Shown here: one piece after another, positions 42,885-52,525 of the stretch | Position numbering within the stretch: position 1 is the first letter of the stretch | Layout: every line of letters starts with the position of its first letter | Assembly (NCBI GenBank): GCA_015057405.1 | Contig: SVEK01000007.1 | Coordinates: 1-64,000 of the forward strand | DNA length: 64,000 nucleotides | Direction: 5' to 3' | Source: Lachnospiraceae bacterium | Lineage (GTDB): Bacteria; Bacillota; Clostridia; Lachnospirales; Lachnospiraceae | Notes under the pieces: model-generated | What the model was told of the DNA's origin: nothing | Database searches by the model: none | Seen by the model: the letters and a program-made list of their open reading frames with translations, nothing else | Position numbers and translations under genes: made by a program

Positions 42885-45800
42885 TTATTTGAAGTACTTA
42901 ACTCCTGCCTCAAATATTTTCTGATCCTGCTCACCAAATATATTGACAGCAACACCGGTACCAATACGTTCTGAATGAGCCATTTTACCAAGTACACGAC
43001 CGTCAGGACTTGTAATACCTTCAATAGCCATGTAAGAACCGTTAGGATTGTAATCTTCGTCCATTGTTGGGTTGCCGTTTACATCAACATACTGAGTTGC
43101 AACCTGTCCATTAGCATAAAGTTTCTTAAGCCATTCGTCACTTGCAACAAAACGTCCTTCACCATGTGATGCAGGAATTGTATAAACTCCGCCAAGCTCT
43201 GCACATGATAACCAAGGTGAACGATTGGAAACAACCTTAGTGTATACAGACTTGGATATATGACGACCAAGACTGTTAGTTGTAAGAGTCGGTGAATCAG
43301 GAGCCTGTTCACATATCTTACCGTATGGTACAAGTCCTAACTTAATAAGTGCCTGGAAACCGTTACATATACCAAGGATAAGACCATCTCTGTTATCAAG
43401 AAGGTCATGAACTGCTTCAGCAATTCTCTCATTACGGAATACAGAAGCAATAAACTTAGCAGAACCATCAGGCTCATCACCGGCACTAAAACCACCTGAT
43501 ATCATAAGTATCTGTGATTGGCGAATTGCTTTTTCAAAGTTATCAATAGAATTACGTATATCTGATTCAGACATATTACAGAATACGTGACTTGTAACCT
43601 TTGCACCTGCATTTATGAATGCCTTAGAGGTATCATATTCACAGTTCGTTCCCGGGAATACCGGAACGAATACTTCAGGTGTTGCCACCTTATTCTTAGC
43701 CACATATATACTGTCAGCCTTAAACAGATTATTGTCAAATCCCTTGTCTTCAGGTGTTGATACTGTTGGGAATACTTTTTCAAGAGTTCCTGTCCATGCT
43801 GCAAAAGCATCTTCCATGCTAATATCAGAACCACCAACTTTAAATGCGGCATCTGAAGTAATCTTACCAACTACTGTATAGTCCACATTAATCTCATTAA
43901 GTTTATCAGCCGGAACTTCTGCAACTATTCCACCGTAAAGTGGTGCATAAAGCTTGTCATTGTCAAAATCACTTGCAATCTCAACACCAAATCTGTTACC
44001 AAATGCCATCTTACTTACAGCTTCACAAATTCCGCCATAACCTATAGCATATACAGACTTAAGTACACCCTTACCGGTAAGTGCATGTACGGCATCATAC
44101 ATCTTCATTGTGTAATCATAATCAGGAAGATTATACTCATCCCTTACAATATCCATCGCAATAATTACATTGCCCGCTTCCTTAAACTCAGGAGTAACAA
44201 CATCTCCAAGTTTTGCAACATCAACTGCAAATGAACAAAGAGTCGGGGGAACGTTAATATCATTAAATGTTCCTGACATACTATCCTTACCGCCAATTGA
44301 CGGAAGTCCGAGTTTAATCTGCGCTTCATAAGCACCAAGCAAAGCTGCCATCGGCTCACCCCAGTTAGCCGGATCTGTTCCGAGTCTTCTGAAATACTCC
44401 TGGAATGTAAAACGAATCTTGTGATAATCACCACCGGCAGCAACAATCTTAGCAACAGAATTGAGCACGGCATACTGGGCTCCATGGTATGGACTCCAGC
44501 TTGAAAGGAACGGATCAAGTCCGTAACTCATCATAGTAACCGTGTCACATTCACCTTCTAATACAGGAAGCTTAGCTATCATAGTCTGAATAGGAGTTGC
44601 CTGATAACGTCCGCCGTATGGCATAGTTACAGTACATGCTCCGATTGAGCTGTCAAACATCTCAACAAGCCCTTTTTGTGAACAAACATTCAAATCAGCA
44701 AGCGTATCAAGCCATCTGTCCTTAACACTCTTATCTGATTCCGATCCCTTAAAGTAATCAACTGTCTCATCAGGCATTGTTACAACAACGTCCGATTCCT
44801 GATGAGCACCGTTTGTATCTAAAAATGCACGGGAAAGATTAACGATAGTCTTTCCTCTCCATTTCATAACCAATCTTGGTTCCTTCGTAACAACTGCTAC
44901 CGCAACGGCCTCAAGGTTCTCCTCTGCAGCAAATGCAAGCATCTTATCCACATCAGAAGGATCAACTACAACTGCCATACGCTCCTGTGACTCAGATATG
45001 GCAAGTTCAGTTCCATCAAGACCGGCATACTTCTTAGGAACTTTGTCAAGGTCGATATTAAGTCCGTCTGCAAGTTCTCCGATTGCAACAGACACACCAC
45101 CTGCACCAAAGTCATTACATTTTTTAATAATACTGCTGACTTCGCTTCTCCTGAATAATCTCTGAATCTTACGTTCTGTAGGAGGATTACCCTTCTGAAC
45201 CTCAGCACCGCATGTATCAATTGACTGTGTATTGTGAGCCTTGGAAGAACCTGTAGCTCCTCCACAACCGTCTCTTCCCGTACGTCCGCCGAGAAGAATA
45301 ATAATATCATCAGGATCTGAATTCTCTCTTATAACATTTTTACGAGGAGCAGCTCCCATAACAGCTCCAATTTCCATACGTTTTGCTACGTAATTAGGAT
45401 GATATACCTCATTGACAAGACCGGTTGCAAGACCAATCTGGTTACCGTATGAACTATATCCCGAAGCAGCACCTGTAGTAATCTTTCGCTGTGAAAGCTT
45501 ACCTTCAAGAGTATCTTTAAGAGATACTGTAGGATCAGCCGCACCGGTCACACGCATTGCCTGATATACATAACCTCTTCCTGATAACGGATCTCGGATA
45601 GCGCCACCAAGACATGTAGCAGCACCACCAAAAGGCTCAATCTCTGTAGGATGATTATGTGTCTCATTCTTAAAGAACACAAGCCACTCTTCAGTAACTC
45701 CATCTATCTCAACCGGAACTATAATGGAACATGCATTAATTTCGTCTGACACTTCCATATCATCCAGCTTACCATCTGCCTTAAGACGTCTCATCGCCAT

Positions 45801-46640
45801 AAGTGCTATATCCATAAGAGAAACATATTTGTCATCTCTGTTCTTATAAATATCTTTAAAATCCTCAAGATAATTATCATATGAAGCCTTAATAGGTTTC
45901 TGATATTTTCCGTCTGCAAAACTAACATTTTTAAGTTCTGTAAGAAATGTAGTGTGACGACAATGGTCAGACCAATATGTATCCAACACACGAATCTCCG
46001 TTACTGTCGGATTACGCTTCTCTTCATCATTAAAATGCTTCTGAATATGCAGAAAATCCTTAAATGTCATTGCAAGACCAAGTGAATCATAAAGTTCCTT
46101 AAGACTTGCCTCATCCATATCCTTAAAACCATCAAATACAGCTATATCTGCCGGTTCATCGTAAACTGCTACCAACGTTTCAGGAATAACTTCATCAGTC
46201 TCTTTTGAATCAACAGGATTAATACAATATGACTTAATCCTGTCAAACTCTTCGTCTGTAATACTTCCTGATAAAATGTAAGTTGTCGCAGACCTGATAA
46301 CCGGTTCTTCACTCTCATTAAGAAGTTTGACGCACTGTTCAGCAGAATCAGCTCTCTGATCAAACTGACCCGGAAGATATGTTACAGAAAACACTCTGTC
46401 ACCTTCCCCACAGTCAAACTTATTTTCATAAAGATAATCTACAGGTGGCTCTGAGAATACAGTATTGAGAGAACTCTTGTAAGTCTCTTCACCAATATTT
46501 TCAATATCATATCTTACAAGCACACGTACATTATCAATTCCCGTAATGCCAAGATACTTATTAAGCTCTCTGCGAAGTTCTTTTGCAGCAATGGCATAAG
46601 CCTGCTTTTTTTCAACATATATTCTGCGTACTTTACTCAT
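42885..46640 (-). CDS. purL: Phosphoribosylformylglycinamidine synthase, single-chain
   Basis: Fourth step of purine synthesis: FGAR plus glutamine and ATP to FGAM. The 1251-aa length is the large form in which the synthetase (PurL) and glutaminase (PurQ) are fused, as in gammaproteobacteria, rather than the separate PurS/Q/L of Bacillus. Visible: FFKNETHNHPTEIEPFGGAA, CGGATGSSKAHN, the central DSMSGTFND and the C-terminal class I glutaminase with nucleophile Cys in LGICNGFQAL and the His in SHGEGRF. Start follows GGAGAG. It lies 22 bp after a foldase gene; other pur genes are not in the window. Confidence 0.96.
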   Translation of the reverse strand: MSKVRRIYVEKKQAYAIAAKELRRELNKYLGITGIDNVRVLVRYDIENIGEETYKSSLNTVFSEPPVDYLYENKFDCGEGDRVFSVTYLPGQFDQRADSAEQCVKLLNESEEPVIRSATTYILSGSITDEEFDRIKSYCINPVDSKETDEVIPETLVAVYDEPADIAVFDGFKDMDEASLKELYDSLGLAMTFKDFLHIQKHFNDEEKRNPTVTEIRVLDTYWSDHCRHTTFLTELKNVSFADGKYQKPIKASYDNYLEDFKDIYKNRDDKYVSLMDIALMAMRRLKADGKLDDMEVSDEINACSIIVPVEIDGVTEEWLVFFKNETHNHPTEIEPFGGAATCLGGAIRDPLSGRGYVYQAMRVTGAADPTVSLKDTLEGKLSQRKITTGAASGYSSYGNQIGLATGLVNEVYHPNYVAKRMEIGAVMGAAPRKNVIRENSDPDDIIILLGGRTGRDGCGGATGSSKAHNTQSIDTCGAEVQKGNPPTERKIQRLFRRSEVSSIIKKCNDFGAGGVSVAIGELADGLNIDLDKVPKKYAGLDGTELAISESQERMAVVVDPSDVDKMLAFAAEENLEAVAVAVVTKEPRLVMKWRGKTIVNLSRAFLDTNGAHQESDVVVTMPDETVDYFKGSESDKSVKDRWLDTLADLNVCSQKGLVEMFDSSIGACTVTMPYGGRYQATPIQTMIAKLPVLEGECDTVTMMSYGLDPFLSSWSPYHGAQYAVLNSVAKIVAAGGDYHKIRFTFQEYFRRLGTDPANWGEPMAALLGAYEAQIKLGLPSIGGKDSMSGTFNDINVPPTLCSFAVDVAKLGDVVTPEFKEAGNVIIAMDIVRDEYNLPDYDYTMKMYDAVHALTGKGVLKSVYAIGYGGICEAVSKMAFGNRFGVEIASDFDNDKLYAPLYGGIVAEVPADKLNEINVDYTVVGKITSDAAFKVGGSDISMEDAFAAWTGTLEKVFPTVSTPEDKGFDNNLFKADSIYVAKNKVATPEVFVPVFPGTNCEYDTSKAFINAGAKVTSHVFCNMSESDIRNSIDNFEKAIRQSQILMISGGFSAGDEPDGSAKFIASVFRNERIAEAVHDLLDNRDGLILGICNGFQALIKLGLVPYGKICEQAPDSPTLTTNSLGRHISKSVYTKVVSNRSPWLSCAELGGVYTIPASHGEGRFVASDEWLKKLYANGQVATQYVDVNGNPTMDEDYNPNGSYMAIEGITSPDGRVLGKMAHSERIGTGVAVNIFGEQDQKIFEAGVKYFK

Positions 46641-46662
46641 AATCTACTCTCCATAACTACAA

Positions 46663-47865
46663 TTATTTATCAATAGTAACCTTACCAAATTCAACTCTAT
46701 CCCACTCATCTTCATTCAATTCGATAGTGTACTTATCAACTTCAAGTTCATCAATCTTACTTGAGAATTCCTTTTGTTCAGCATCAGATATTGCATTTGC
46801 ACATTCGGATTCATATCTTTCACTGTTGTTGTTATCTACCATCTTGAAGATATAACAGCCATTCGAATCCTGTACAACTTCTTTGCTGATTTCATCCTTC
46901 TTCATGCCCTTAATCTTAACAAGCATGTCCTCATCAAATGCAGCCACTTCATCTGTTTCAATAAAACTCTTTGTGGTGTACTTGATGTTAGTATCAGCAG
47001 GTGCCTTTGGTCCCGGAGCCGGAGTTGCTGTAGGTTCAGCAGCTGCATCACCTGAAGCAGCACTTTCAGCCTGAATATAAGTAGTAAAATCCTCAAGACC
47101 GGCAATATCATCATAAGAAGCCTTAAGTTCTTCAACTGCTTTTTCCTTTTCAGCATCAGTCATATCTGATTCCTGACCTGCATCATCAGTTTTAGTAAAT
47201 GGAATATAGTAATACTGGATATCATACTGTCTGAAATCTTCTTCACTAATATCTGCTGTAATCGCCGCATCATCAATATCAAAACTGTCAATCCAATCCT
47301 GCTTATATCTGTCAGCAAGTGTTTTTCTCTGATAGTACTCAAGAATAAGCTGCTTAGTCAGCCCTGTCTTATTCTTAACTGTAGCTGTAAGTGATTCAAA
47401 TGACTGTGTAGCATTATCTTCTGCAGCCGTAGCCTCTTCCTCGGTAAGAGTATATCCGGCAGCAACCGCTTCATTATACATCATAGCTCTCTGCATAACA
47501 GACTCAACAGTATTATCCTTAAGCAACTCTGCATTAGTCATTCCATCAACAGATTCTGCTTCCCAATAATTACCACCATTACTTTGAGCATAATACTGAT
47601 TCATATATTCACCGGTCTGCTCTGTCATATATATATCATACATCATATCACTAAGATATATCTTCTCTCCATTAACGGTAAGAATAATCCTTGGATGTAA
47701 ATCTTCCCAACAAATTAATCCGATAAGTACAACAAGTACGGCTGCGCATGCTGATACAATTGCAATACCAAGTTTACTTCTTGACTTAGCTCCTTCATTA
47801 GTTTTGTTCTTGTTGTTATCAGCCTTTTTCAACGACTGATTAGAAACACGTTTTGCTGAATTCAT
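46663..47865 (-). CDS. SurA/PrsA-like membrane-anchored foldase
   Basis: 400 aa. A basic N-terminus (1-30), one membrane helix (about 34-53) and an extracytoplasmic region with a SurA-N-like helical domain (VNGEKIYLSDMMYDIY, about 60-210). A PpiC-like segment follows, interrupted by an Ala/Pro/Thr linker (PTATPAPGPKAP). The lipobox of classical PrsA is absent. Such proteins help secreted proteins fold. Peptidyl-prolyl isomerase activity is uncertain because the parvulin core is poorly conserved. Own promoter at 47902-47929; purL follows by 22 bp. Confidence 0.75.
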   Translation of the reverse strand: MNSAKRVSNQSLKKADNNKNKTNEGAKSRSKLGIAIVSACAAVLVVLIGLICWEDLHPRIILTVNGEKIYLSDMMYDIYMTEQTGEYMNQYYAQSNGGNYWEAESVDGMTNAELLKDNTVESVMQRAMMYNEAVAAGYTLTEEEATAAEDNATQSFESLTATVKNKTGLTKQLILEYYQRKTLADRYKQDWIDSFDIDDAAITADISEEDFRQYDIQYYYIPFTKTDDAGQESDMTDAEKEKAVEELKASYDDIAGLEDFTTYIQAESAASGDAAAEPTATPAPGPKAPADTNIKYTTKSFIETDEVAAFDEDMLVKIKGMKKDEISKEVVQDSNGCYIFKMVDNNNSERYESECANAISDAEQKEFSSKIDELEVDKYTIELNEDEWDRVEFGKVTIDK

Positions 47866-47901
47866 TTTTAACCTTTCCTTTCATGTAAGTATATCATATA
47901 T

Positions 47902-47929
47902 ATTCTACCTTAAATAAAAAATAAGTCAA
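47902..47929 (-). promoter_or_regulatory. Promoter of the foldase gene (and possibly purL)
   Basis: TTGACT (47929-47924) and TAGAAT (47907-47902), 16 bases apart, 37 bases before the start codon. Confidence 0.65.
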
Positions 47930-48004
47930 GGATTTCACAATATATTTATAAGGTCGATTCACACAAATATATACTTTATATATTGAAGGATATATTTCTC
48001 TTAA

Positions 48005-48523
48005 TTACTGCCGGAATTTTATACGAGGCAATATTAATTTTGAAATAAATCCTATGACTACTCCTGAAATGCTTCCGGAAATTAACAGCACCGGCAGGTA
48101 ATACAACACAGCATTATTATTAATTAAAATAAGTGCAACCAAAAGTTGCCCGACATTATGTAGTACACCACCTGTTGCACTAACCCCCACAATCGAAAAT
48201 AATCCGGTTCTTTTAGCAAAATACATTCCCAGGAAACTCAAAAAGCCGCCGGCAAGACAATAAATCAACGTTACAACATTACCGAAAAGAAATCCTGAAA
48301 GAACATTTCTAACAATCAGAATAAACACGACCTCTCCTGTTGAAAAAAGGTACATACTTATTACAATGATTATATTGGCAAGACCAAGCTTGATTCCCGG
48401 AATTCCCGGTTGAACAGGTATTAACATCTCTAAATACCCAAATATCATTGCAAGCGCCGAAAATAATCCCACTCGGGCAATCCTTGCTGCCGTTAGTCTG
48501 TTTTCTTCTTTATTCTCCGACAT
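48005..48523 (-). CDS. Gx transporter family membrane protein (EetB-like)
   Basis: 172 aa with five to six membrane helices. The pattern IKLGLANIIIVISMYLFS, FGNVVTLIYCLAGGFLSFLGM and SATGGVLHNVGQLLVA is that of the Gx transporter family, often misnamed heptaprenyl diphosphate synthase component I. ATG at 48523 is chosen from three tandem ATGs by spacing to GGAG. It ends the apbE-NusG domain II-Gx cluster. Homologues (EetB) belong to the Listeria flavin-based extracellular electron transfer locus. Transport substrate unknown. Confidence 0.82.
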   Translation of the reverse strand: MSENKEENRLTAARIARVGLFSALAMIFGYLEMLIPVQPGIPGIKLGLANIIIVISMYLFSTGEVVFILIVRNVLSGFLFGNVVTLIYCLAGGFLSFLGMYFAKRTGLFSIVGVSATGGVLHNVGQLLVALILINNNAVLYYLPVLLISGSISGVVIGFISKLILPRIKFRQ

Positions 48524-48535
48524 CATCATTCTCCA

Positions 48536-49000
48536 TTATCTTGATATGGCATCCACATTCGCATCCAGCTCGTCTTCGCCAGCGTCTGCAGCTTCAGTTC
48601 CTTCCAACTCATCTTCGCCGGTATCTGTACATATCTCAACTACGATACGGTTTGGCAGACATATTATACTTTCGTTGATGTTTTTAATCGCACCTGTTTT
48701 GACGCAGTATTTATCCGGGCAATCTGCTTCTTTCATAAACACCTGATTATCAGCTATCACAATTGTGTTGCAGTAATTATCATCAAATATATCGAAAACT
48801 CTGTCTTCACTCAGCGGATACTTACCGTACTCCTTATTATTAAGGGTGACGACAACCAGCTTTTGACTATCGCCATGGTTATCTTTAATAAAATGAATTG
48901 CAACAGCTGTTAACATTGCAATTACAAAAATAATAATAACAAGCAGAACATCATACTTTTTTACATTATTCGCATAAATCTCATTTTGTTCTTTCTTCAT
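48536..49000 (-). CDS. NusG domain II-containing protein (EetA-like)
   Basis: 154 aa: one N-terminal membrane helix (about 18-37), then an extracytoplasmic NusG domain II beta fold (LVVVTLNNKEYGKYPL, DCPDKYCVKTGAI, ICLPNRIVVEI) and an acidic Ala/Glu/Asp tail with a short repeat. The two Cys in DCPDKYC are typical of this family. Its start overlaps the end of apbE by 20 bp and it is followed 12 bp later by the Gx transporter gene. In other Firmicutes this pair sits beside Rnf or EET genes. Confidence 0.8.
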   Translation of the reverse strand: MKKEQNEIYANNVKKYDVLLVIIIFVIAMLTAVAIHFIKDNHGDSQKLVVVTLNNKEYGKYPLSEDRVFDIFDDNYCNTIVIADNQVFMKEADCPDKYCVKTGAIKNINESIICLPNRIVVEICTDTGEDELEGTEAADAGEDELDANVDAISR

Positions 49001-50030
49001 CTACTATAATCACCTTTTGTTCTGACTTAAAATTATCGGCAATACCGTTACTAACATAAACATCTCCCGCATCATCACATATGACAAAATCAAACAAAGC
49101 CCGGTTGCTTTGCCATATATTGATGGTTTTATCAATGCCAAGGATGTAAAATGCAGTGGACAAGCCGTCTGCCAGTGTCGCATTCTCGCTAATTACAGAA
49201 ACGGACAATAACCCACTGTCGGATGGTCTACCCGTTGTCGGGTCTATAATATGATGATATATTTTACCATTTTTTTTGAAATATCGCTCATAAGCACCAG
49301 AAGTTATTACTGCCTTATCACTAACAGAGACTGTACCAAGATAAGCTCCGTCAATTGTGCTATTATCGGGATTCTCTATTGCAACATTCCACAAAGAACC
49401 ATCCGTTTTATGACCTAGACAAAATACATTGCCGCCAAGATTAATAATTCCGCTTTTTATTTCTGACTTTCTCCAATGGTTGATAATTTCATCTGAAACA
49501 TATCCTTTTGCAATTCCACCCATGTCAATTTTCATTCCGTCAATCTCATAAGAAATCTTACTTTTTTCATGGTCTACAAGTATACTGTCCATACCCAGAA
49601 AATTCTTGCACTTTGATATTGCTTCATCATCCGGCACATTATACTCATCGCTCCCGAATCCCCACAACTGTTTTAAAGGATACGTTGTAATATCAAATGC
49701 TCCATCAGTCATACTATGTATTTTCTTAGAATAATCAATCATATATATAAGCTCTTTTGACACATCTCCTACACCCTTCGTATTAAGTGTATATATCAGA
49801 CTATTCTTATCAGTAACCGATAACATATTGTCGTATTGGGTGATAATATTCTTAGCTTCACTAACAGCTTCCAAAGCACCCTCTCCATATGCTGTTACAG
49901 TCATATAGGTATCCATTGCAAAAATCTTTTCCGTGCTCTCGGCTGATTCAAACGAATCACCACAACCGGTCAGAACAATACCTAATATCAGCAAAACAGG
50001 CAGAATTCTCACAAAATTGCCTAATAACAT
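48981..50030 (-). CDS. apbE: FAD:protein FMN transferase, lipoprotein ApbE
   Basis: 349 aa. A lipoprotein signal (IVLTGC, lipidated C23) leads to the ApbE domain: AMDTYMTVTAYG, DMGGIAKGYVSD, INLGGNVFCLG, TSGAYERYF and HHIIDPTTGRPS. It transfers FMN from FAD to threonines of target proteins at the outer face of the membrane. ATG at 50030 is preferred because the terminator of the preceding gene ends just upstream and the signal sequence begins here; a longer in-frame reading back to 50315 overlaps the kinase gene. Ribosome site is weak (AGCAAAG). First gene of the three-gene cluster. Confidence 0.9.
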   Translation of the reverse strand: MLLGNFVRILPVLLILGIVLTGCGDSFESAESTEKIFAMDTYMTVTAYGEGALEAVSEAKNIITQYDNMLSVTDKNSLIYTLNTKGVGDVSKELIYMIDYSKKIHSMTDGAFDITTYPLKQLWGFGSDEYNVPDDEAISKCKNFLGMDSILVDHEKSKISYEIDGMKIDMGGIAKGYVSDEIINHWRKSEIKSGIINLGGNVFCLGHKTDGSLWNVAIENPDNSTIDGAYLGTVSVSDKAVITSGAYERYFKKNGKIYHHIIDPTTGRPSDSGLLSVSVISENATLADGLSTAFYILGIDKTINIWQSNRALFDFVICDDAGDVYVSNGIADNFKSEQKVIIVDEERTK

Positions 50031-50057
50031 CTTTGCTCGATTAAAACGAAATTTCTT

Positions 50058-50097
50058 AAAAAGGAAATAAAGTCCATCCCAAACTACGGGATGAACT
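50058..50097 (-). terminator. Terminator of the BY-kinase operon
   Basis: AAGTTCATCCC pairs with GGGATGGACTT around a seven-base loop, followed by TATTTCCTTTTT. It lies just after the kinase stop and before apbE. Confidence 0.75.
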
Positions 50098-50106
50098 TTT
50101 AATCTA

Positions 50107-50871
50107 TTATTCACTGTCGTTACCATATTCACCATATTTTTCATATCTTCCATAATAACCATAACGCTTATATTTGCCACCATAATATCTCTTCTTATAA
50201 TATCCGTTATAATAACCGCTATAATATCCTTTATGGCTTGTATCAACCTTATTAAGAATAACACCAAGAATCTTGCACTCTGCAATCTCAAGCTGCTTCT
50301 TAACATCCTGTGCAAATCTGTAGCTTATCGCATTACTTTCAATAACGAGTATAGTTCCGTCACACCATTTAGTAAGAATAGCTGCGTCAATGACCGAGCC
50401 CAGTGGCGGTGCATCAATAATAATATAATCATATTCTTCCCTAAGGGAATTAATCATTGATTCGAAATAATGATTACCAAGAAGCTCTGTAGGATTAGGT
50501 GTTACAGGTCCTGCAAATATGGCAAACATATTTTCAATGTTAGTTGCACATATTGTATCTTCAAGTTTTGCCTGCCCTGAAAGATAATGGGAAAGACCCT
50601 TAATAGGCTGGGCTGAAGTAATGCCGTGACGACCTACAAGAACTGATTTTCTAAGGTCAGCATCAATAAGAATAACTTTCTTATTGTCCTCAGCAAGAGC
50701 CTGGGATAATCTCATTCCAACAGTTGACTTTCCTTCGTTAGGAGTACAACTTGTAAGTAAAATAACCTTAACAGAGTCTCCGCAAAATGAAATGTTAGTT
50801 CTAAGTGTCTTATATGCTTCGTTTATACTATATTCAAGTGTATCTAATTTACCAATCTCAACTTTATTCAC
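50107..50871 (-). CDS. Capsular/exopolysaccharide BY-kinase (CpsD/CapB-like)
   Basis: 254 aa. Bacterial tyrosine kinase with Walker A TPNEGKSTVGMRL, Walker A' VILIDADLR, Walker B YIIIDAPPLGS, and a C-terminal tail packed with tyrosines (GYYSGYYNGYYKKRYYGG and onward), the autophosphorylation cluster. It needs the membrane activator encoded 18 bp upstream and controls polysaccharide chain length or export. GTG start behind AAGGAGGG. The tail is longer and richer in Tyr/Gly than in typical CpsD. No glycosyltransferases are adjacent. Confidence 0.92.
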   Translation of the reverse strand: MNKVEIGKLDTLEYSINEAYKTLRTNISFCGDSVKVILLTSCTPNEGKSTVGMRLSQALAEDNKKVILIDADLRKSVLVGRHGITSAQPIKGLSHYLSGQAKLEDTICATNIENMFAIFAGPVTPNPTELLGNHYFESMINSLREEYDYIIIDAPPLGSVIDAAILTKWCDGTILVIESNAISYRFAQDVKKQLEIAECKILGVILNKVDTSHKGYYSGYYNGYYKKRYYGGKYKRYGYYGRYEKYGEYGNDSE

Positions 50872-50889
50872 AGTTCTAACCCTCCTTCT

Positions 50890-51675
50890 TTACTTCGCTG
50901 ACTTTTTATTCTTTTTAAAACGCCGCTTCATAATAGTAAAGAATGAATCACCTTTTCTTCTCTTTCTATTGTCCCTTCTAATATCAGCCTCCGAACCCTC
51001 ACTGATAGGAATCGCAGCCAAAGTATTAAGGTTAAGATACTTCTCAATATCTTCAGCAGAATGAATAGTGTCATCCATAAGATGGGCTACAATAATCACA
51101 CCACTTGCAAACATAAAACCAAGTATTCCTGCAATTGCAACATTTTTCACAAGACTAGGGCTGACCGGAACCGTATCAACCTTACCCTTTTCAAAAATAT
51201 TAGGTCTGTCCATCTTCATAACTTCTTCTATACGATTACAGGAAACTTCTGTCAATTCATCAGCAAGTATCTTGGCAATTCCCGGATCCCCATACGTAAC
51301 AGTAATATTAAGAATACGCGTATCAGACGGATTAGAAACGGTTATCAGACTCTTAAACTGCTTAACCGAAAGCTCATTCTCCTTCTTGAGATTTTTGATA
51401 ACAGTCTCTAACACGGTAGGACTGGTAATCAATTCGATGTAATCGCTTGTAAGTGTTGCTCCAATCTGCAGATCTGCATATGATAATACAGACTCTTTCG
51501 TAAGAACGTATACACTTGAGGTTGACGAATATTTTGGATTAATCAGGTACTTAGTTCCAACACCTGCCGCCACCGCAAAGATAATTGCTACAAACAAAAT
51601 AAATACCAATCTTCTTTTTATTACAAACAATATCTCCATTAAATCAATCTGTACTTCTTCGTTATGCTGTTCCAT
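50890..51675 (-). CDS. Wzz/YveK-type chain-length and kinase activator protein
   Basis: 261 aa with the Wzz topology: one helix near the N-terminus (about 25-45), an extracytoplasmic domain (about 50-175), a second helix (about 178-200; NVAIAGILGFMFASGVII) with the proline-containing VPVSPSLVKN just before, and a cytoplasmic C-terminal tail that would activate the BY-kinase. Start ATG follows GGGGAGAAAG. In order with the phosphatase upstream and kinase downstream. Confidence 0.9.
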   Translation of the reverse strand: MEQHNEEVQIDLMEILFVIKRRLVFILFVAIIFAVAAGVGTKYLINPKYSSTSSVYVLTKESVLSYADLQIGATLTSDYIELITSPTVLETVIKNLKKENELSVKQFKSLITVSNPSDTRILNITVTYGDPGIAKILADELTEVSCNRIEEVMKMDRPNIFEKGKVDTVPVSPSLVKNVAIAGILGFMFASGVIIVAHLMDDTIHSAEDIEKYLNLNTLAAIPISEGSEADIRRDNRKRRKGDSFFTIMKRRFKKNKKSAK

Positions 51676-51710
51676 AATCTTTCTCCCCTAATTTGCTAAA
51701 GTATATCTTA

Positions 51711-52436
51711 TCACAAAAACTGATTGTTTTGCAACCTTTCAGGATTAGTAAATAATATTCTTTCAAGATACCTTTCAGGTGTTTTCTTTTTAATGACCTC
51801 TACAGCCTGCTTCATAAGCGGAGCTCTCCACTTAACCCTGTGACAGTCACTTCCAAGAAAATGAATATATCCTTCCCTAATCAGTTTTCTGCAAAACTTA
51901 GCCTCCGCACTAAATTTTGTCATAACGGAGGATGTATTAATCTGCAGAGCAACTCCCAATTCCCTCAAAGACAATATGTCATTATAATTCTTATTAAGAC
52001 AATAATATCTTTCAATATGGGCAAGTATCGGTCTGTAACCTGCATTGATTATTGCGGACAGCCCTTTATACATTTCCTTAAATGACACCTCATAGTCAAA
52101 TTCTAAAAGAACATATCTGGTATCTCCCATAGTACGTGCCTTACCACATTTTAAATCCTCAACAGCTGAAGATGAATATGTAATCTCATTGCCAAGAATC
52201 AGTTTAATTCCTTCGTCTCCTATCCCTTTTGCAACACCGGACAATTCATTAAACTTTTCAACAAGACTATCACTATTATACTTCTCTTTCCCGGAGCCGT
52301 AATGAGGCGTCACGTACATAACACGTACACCTTCCTCATAAGCCATTGAAAGCATCTGCACAGACTCTTCTAAAGACTGCGAGCCATCATCGACTCCGTA
52401 TAATATATGCGAGTGAATATCAACATATCCGCCCAT
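51711..52436 (-). CDS. Tyrosine-protein phosphatase CpsB/CapC (YwqE-like)
   Basis: 241 aa, PHP-fold phosphatase. Metal ligands appear in DIHSHILYGVDDGS (about 5-18), YVTPHYGSG, LLGNEITY-like ILGNEITYSS, PILAHIERYYCL and FLGSDCHRV. It removes phosphate from the tyrosine tail of the BY-kinase, completing the phosphatase-activator-kinase triad. The start at 52436 (MGGYVD) follows GGGAGGAATT. It lies 89 bp after an unknown membrane protein of the sortase group. Confidence 0.92.
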   Translation of the reverse strand: MGGYVDIHSHILYGVDDGSQSLEESVQMLSMAYEEGVRVMYVTPHYGSGKEKYNSDSLVEKFNELSGVAKGIGDEGIKLILGNEITYSSSAVEDLKCGKARTMGDTRYVLLEFDYEVSFKEMYKGLSAIINAGYRPILAHIERYYCLNKNYNDILSLRELGVALQINTSSVMTKFSAEAKFCRKLIREGYIHFLGSDCHRVKWRAPLMKQAVEVIKKKTPERYLERILFTNPERLQNNQFL

Positions 52437-52525
52437 TATTAATTCCTCCCACAAGATTCATCCGAACCTTTCAATAAATCTAATTAGAAAACACAGATAT
52501 TAATCTTATACATTAAAATCCATAC

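Noticed and set aside
48981-50315. Longer apbE starting at 50315
   Set aside because: The extra N-terminus overlaps the kinase gene and its terminator and lacks homology; the lipoprotein signal begins at 50030.
50107-50871. MinD/ParA function for the Walker protein
   Set aside because: Neighbouring Wzz-like and PHP phosphatase genes and the Tyr-rich tail identify a BY-kinase.
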